The position numbers and the translations under genes were made by a program. A stretch of DNA of 64,000 nt, from the NCBI RefSeq assembly GCF_009911795.1, contig NZ_CP047899.1, positions 1 to 64,000 of the forward strand, read 5' to 3'. Positions 62,893 to 64,000 of the stretch are shown in pieces. Within the stretch, counting starts at the first letter, position 1; every line of letters starts with the position of its first letter. A model generated the notes under the pieces. The model saw only the letters and a list, made by a program, of their open reading frames with translations, made no database searches and was not told the DNA's origin. Source of the DNA: Pseudarthrobacter psychrotolerans (GTDB taxonomy: Bacteria; Actinomycetota; Actinomycetes; Actinomycetales; Micrococcaceae).

Positions 62893-63587
62893 ATGAACCT
62901 TGAGATTGCCGGCTTGGTCGTCGCCATCGCCACCTTCGTCCTCGGGACCACAGTCTCGATCGTTATTTACAAGCTTGGTAAGGGACTGGATTCCGCTCCC
63001 GGATGCGTAGGTGGGATGAGCTTCGCAGCGCCACTAGACAGCTCTTGGCTGATGACCAGGCACCCGAGGTAGTACTCATCAACGCTAAACGTTATGAGCG
63101 GGAGTACAACGGCGGGAACAATACAAACCGCCACGGCGATCTCCAGAGGCGAGCGGAGCTATTCGACGTGCGGCACAACGGCATCGAGTTCGTCACCGGC
63201 GTCGAGGAAACCTGGCTCGACTCAAATGGAGGGCGAACTCGCCGCGACACCGGAAACCGCGGACCAAATGCTTTCCTGGTGGGCTTCGTTCCGTTCGAGT
63301 ACGTCGAACACATCAACCCTGATGGCGACGAATACAAGGGCGCCCCAATCTTCTACGTGCGCTTCAATGGGCCGGGCAAATCACCGTACCGGCTATTCAC
63401 GTTCCACGAGACTGCCTCGACACCGATCAGGCCAAACGGAAGGCCTTATCACCGTCACATCATGGAACTCGGGGACTTGCGCCTCGGCAGGTTCCGGGCT
63501 TGGCTGCGATTCTGGATCAACAGGCCCAAGTCATACTGGCTGAATCGGCAGATCAAACGAATGCATCGCGACCGGCTCCAGGGGTAA
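62893..63587 (+). CDS. Membrane-anchored unknown protein (one frameshift)
   Basis: The ATG at 62893 starts an N-terminal membrane span (LEIAGLVVAIATFVLGTTVS). Adding one C to the run near 62993 joins it to RRWDELRSATRQLLADDQAP, and the frame continues to 63587, giving 231 residues. The soluble part has VVLINAKRYEREYNGG and PYRLFTFHETASTPIRPNGR, ending in a basic helix. One N-terminal anchor with a cytoplasmic domain is the likely topology. No family is recognised. Confidence 0.6.
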
Positions 63588-63839
63588 GGCTCCCTCCTAT
63601 CGGGCTCGGATAAAACTTCTCGATGCGCTTCCCCGGCCGTCGGCTATGCCGACGACAAGGCAAGGCCCGTGAATGGAAGACTTTCCACCAAGCGGACTGT
63701 TCCACTTCCTTGGTTCTATAGGAGTCCGATCGCGTGTAGTGGACTGTGGCACAAGCTGGATCGCTTGCTTGGTGGACGACGGGTTCTCTCCGTGTGTCGG
63801 TCAGGTGTTCTTCGTCCTGGCGGCCATGATTCGCACCGT

Positions 63840-63868
63840 CCCGTTAGTGGGATCGCCTGAGTGTCCGG
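63840..63868 (+). repeat. GATC-centred site I
   Basis: CCCGTTAGTGGGATCG then CCTGAGTGTCCGG, outside the right end of island 2. The family is therefore not confined to the islands. Of 63588-63921, only this site is recognised. Confidence 0.5.
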
Positions 63869-63921
63869 AGGGTTAGGCGCCTCTTCCTCACAATGTCGTC
63901 AGGGGCTGGTGTAAACGTTGT

Positions 63922-64000
63922 TTATTGCCGTCGGACCTTAATGTCGGGGTGGTTCTTCTCGACCCAGTCGGCCATCCGGTTGCCCGCAGCGTTATGAACT
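63922..64000 (-). CDS. 3' end of an unknown protein (cut by window edge)
   Basis: A minus-strand frame enters at the right edge and ends at a TAA (63922-63924). The visible 25 residues read VHNAAGNRMADWVEKNHPDI then KVRRQ, a soluble-protein composition. Nothing more can be said. Confidence 0.4.
   Translation of the reverse strand, partial: VHNAAGNRMADWVEKNHPDIKVRRQ

Noticed and set aside
63673..63876. 67-residue plus-strand frame near the right edge
   Set aside because: It runs through GATC site I, has no good ribosome-binding site and shows no recognisable pattern.
1..64000. tRNA, rRNA or riboswitch genes
   Set aside because: I saw no cloverleaf, ribosomal RNA segment or recognised riboswitch core on either strand; a covariance-model search would be the proper test.

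Overview
The window reads as part of a large plasmid (or plasmid-like integrated element) of a high-GC actinobacterium, most likely a Micrococcaceae/Arthrobacter relative. This rests on the high GC content outside one AT-rich block, the gene families present (DUF4192, ParB-like and ParA-like proteins, a KfrA-like coiled-coil protein, a TrwC/TraA-type relaxase with helicase domain, a giant methylase-helicase) and the lack of rRNA, tRNA or housekeeping genes. The genus is an inference.

Backbone, 1-30 kb. An AEP-primase-like replication protein (478-2592) ends in a perfect 25-bp hairpin. It is followed by a small HTH protein and a KfrA-like protein that diverges from a small ParA (5108-5749) across an AT-rich repeat region that looks like a centromere. 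The ParA partner with a ribbon-helix-helix tail follows. Next come a redoxin, a second ParA/MinD-like ATPase, a DUF4192 protein and a ParB-like protein; the last two each sit behind a near-identical copy of a 356-bp leader. A zinc-motif coiled-coil protein overlaps the MOB_F relaxase (15139-18889). After it come a toxin-antitoxin pair with an AbiEii-like nucleotidyltransferase, a ~2,570-residue methylase-helicase on the minus strand (28103 to 20402), and an SSB-like protein.

Junction, 30-32 kb. Two divergent serine recombinases, one decayed, are separated by a res-like region.

Accessory half, 32-64 kb. Four 25-bp ends very like those of Tn402/Tn5053 transposons and class 1 integrons lie at 31962, 45344, 45350 and 61260. 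They bound two islands that sit back to back, 5 bp apart. No tniA, tniB, tniQ or intI gene is visible. Island 1 is an array of one- or two-gene cargo units: LacI-MFS-DUF1349-RidA, ArsR-MFS, two unknown proteins, a TmrB-like kinase, an unknown, VOC-WYL, two APH/kinase-fold proteins and a resolvase. Between most units lies a short GATC-centred imperfect palindrome, repeated at least ten times in both orientations. Island 2 holds a cargo-bearing IS21-family element (46786-51527) that splits an ATPase gene, a TIR/NERD minus-strand run that may be a defence operon, a methyltransferase, and a second IS21 element (57842-60486, 6-bp target duplication) that splits a DUF3644-like gene. Beyond 61260 lie an ATPase-nuclease-like gene and a membrane-anchored unknown.

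Assembly caveat. At least eleven places in eight otherwise good genes lack exactly one base, each in or next to a short G or C run. Restoring it gives an intact protein of integral length every time. These frameshifts may be consensus errors and should not be taken as pseudogenes without checking reads.
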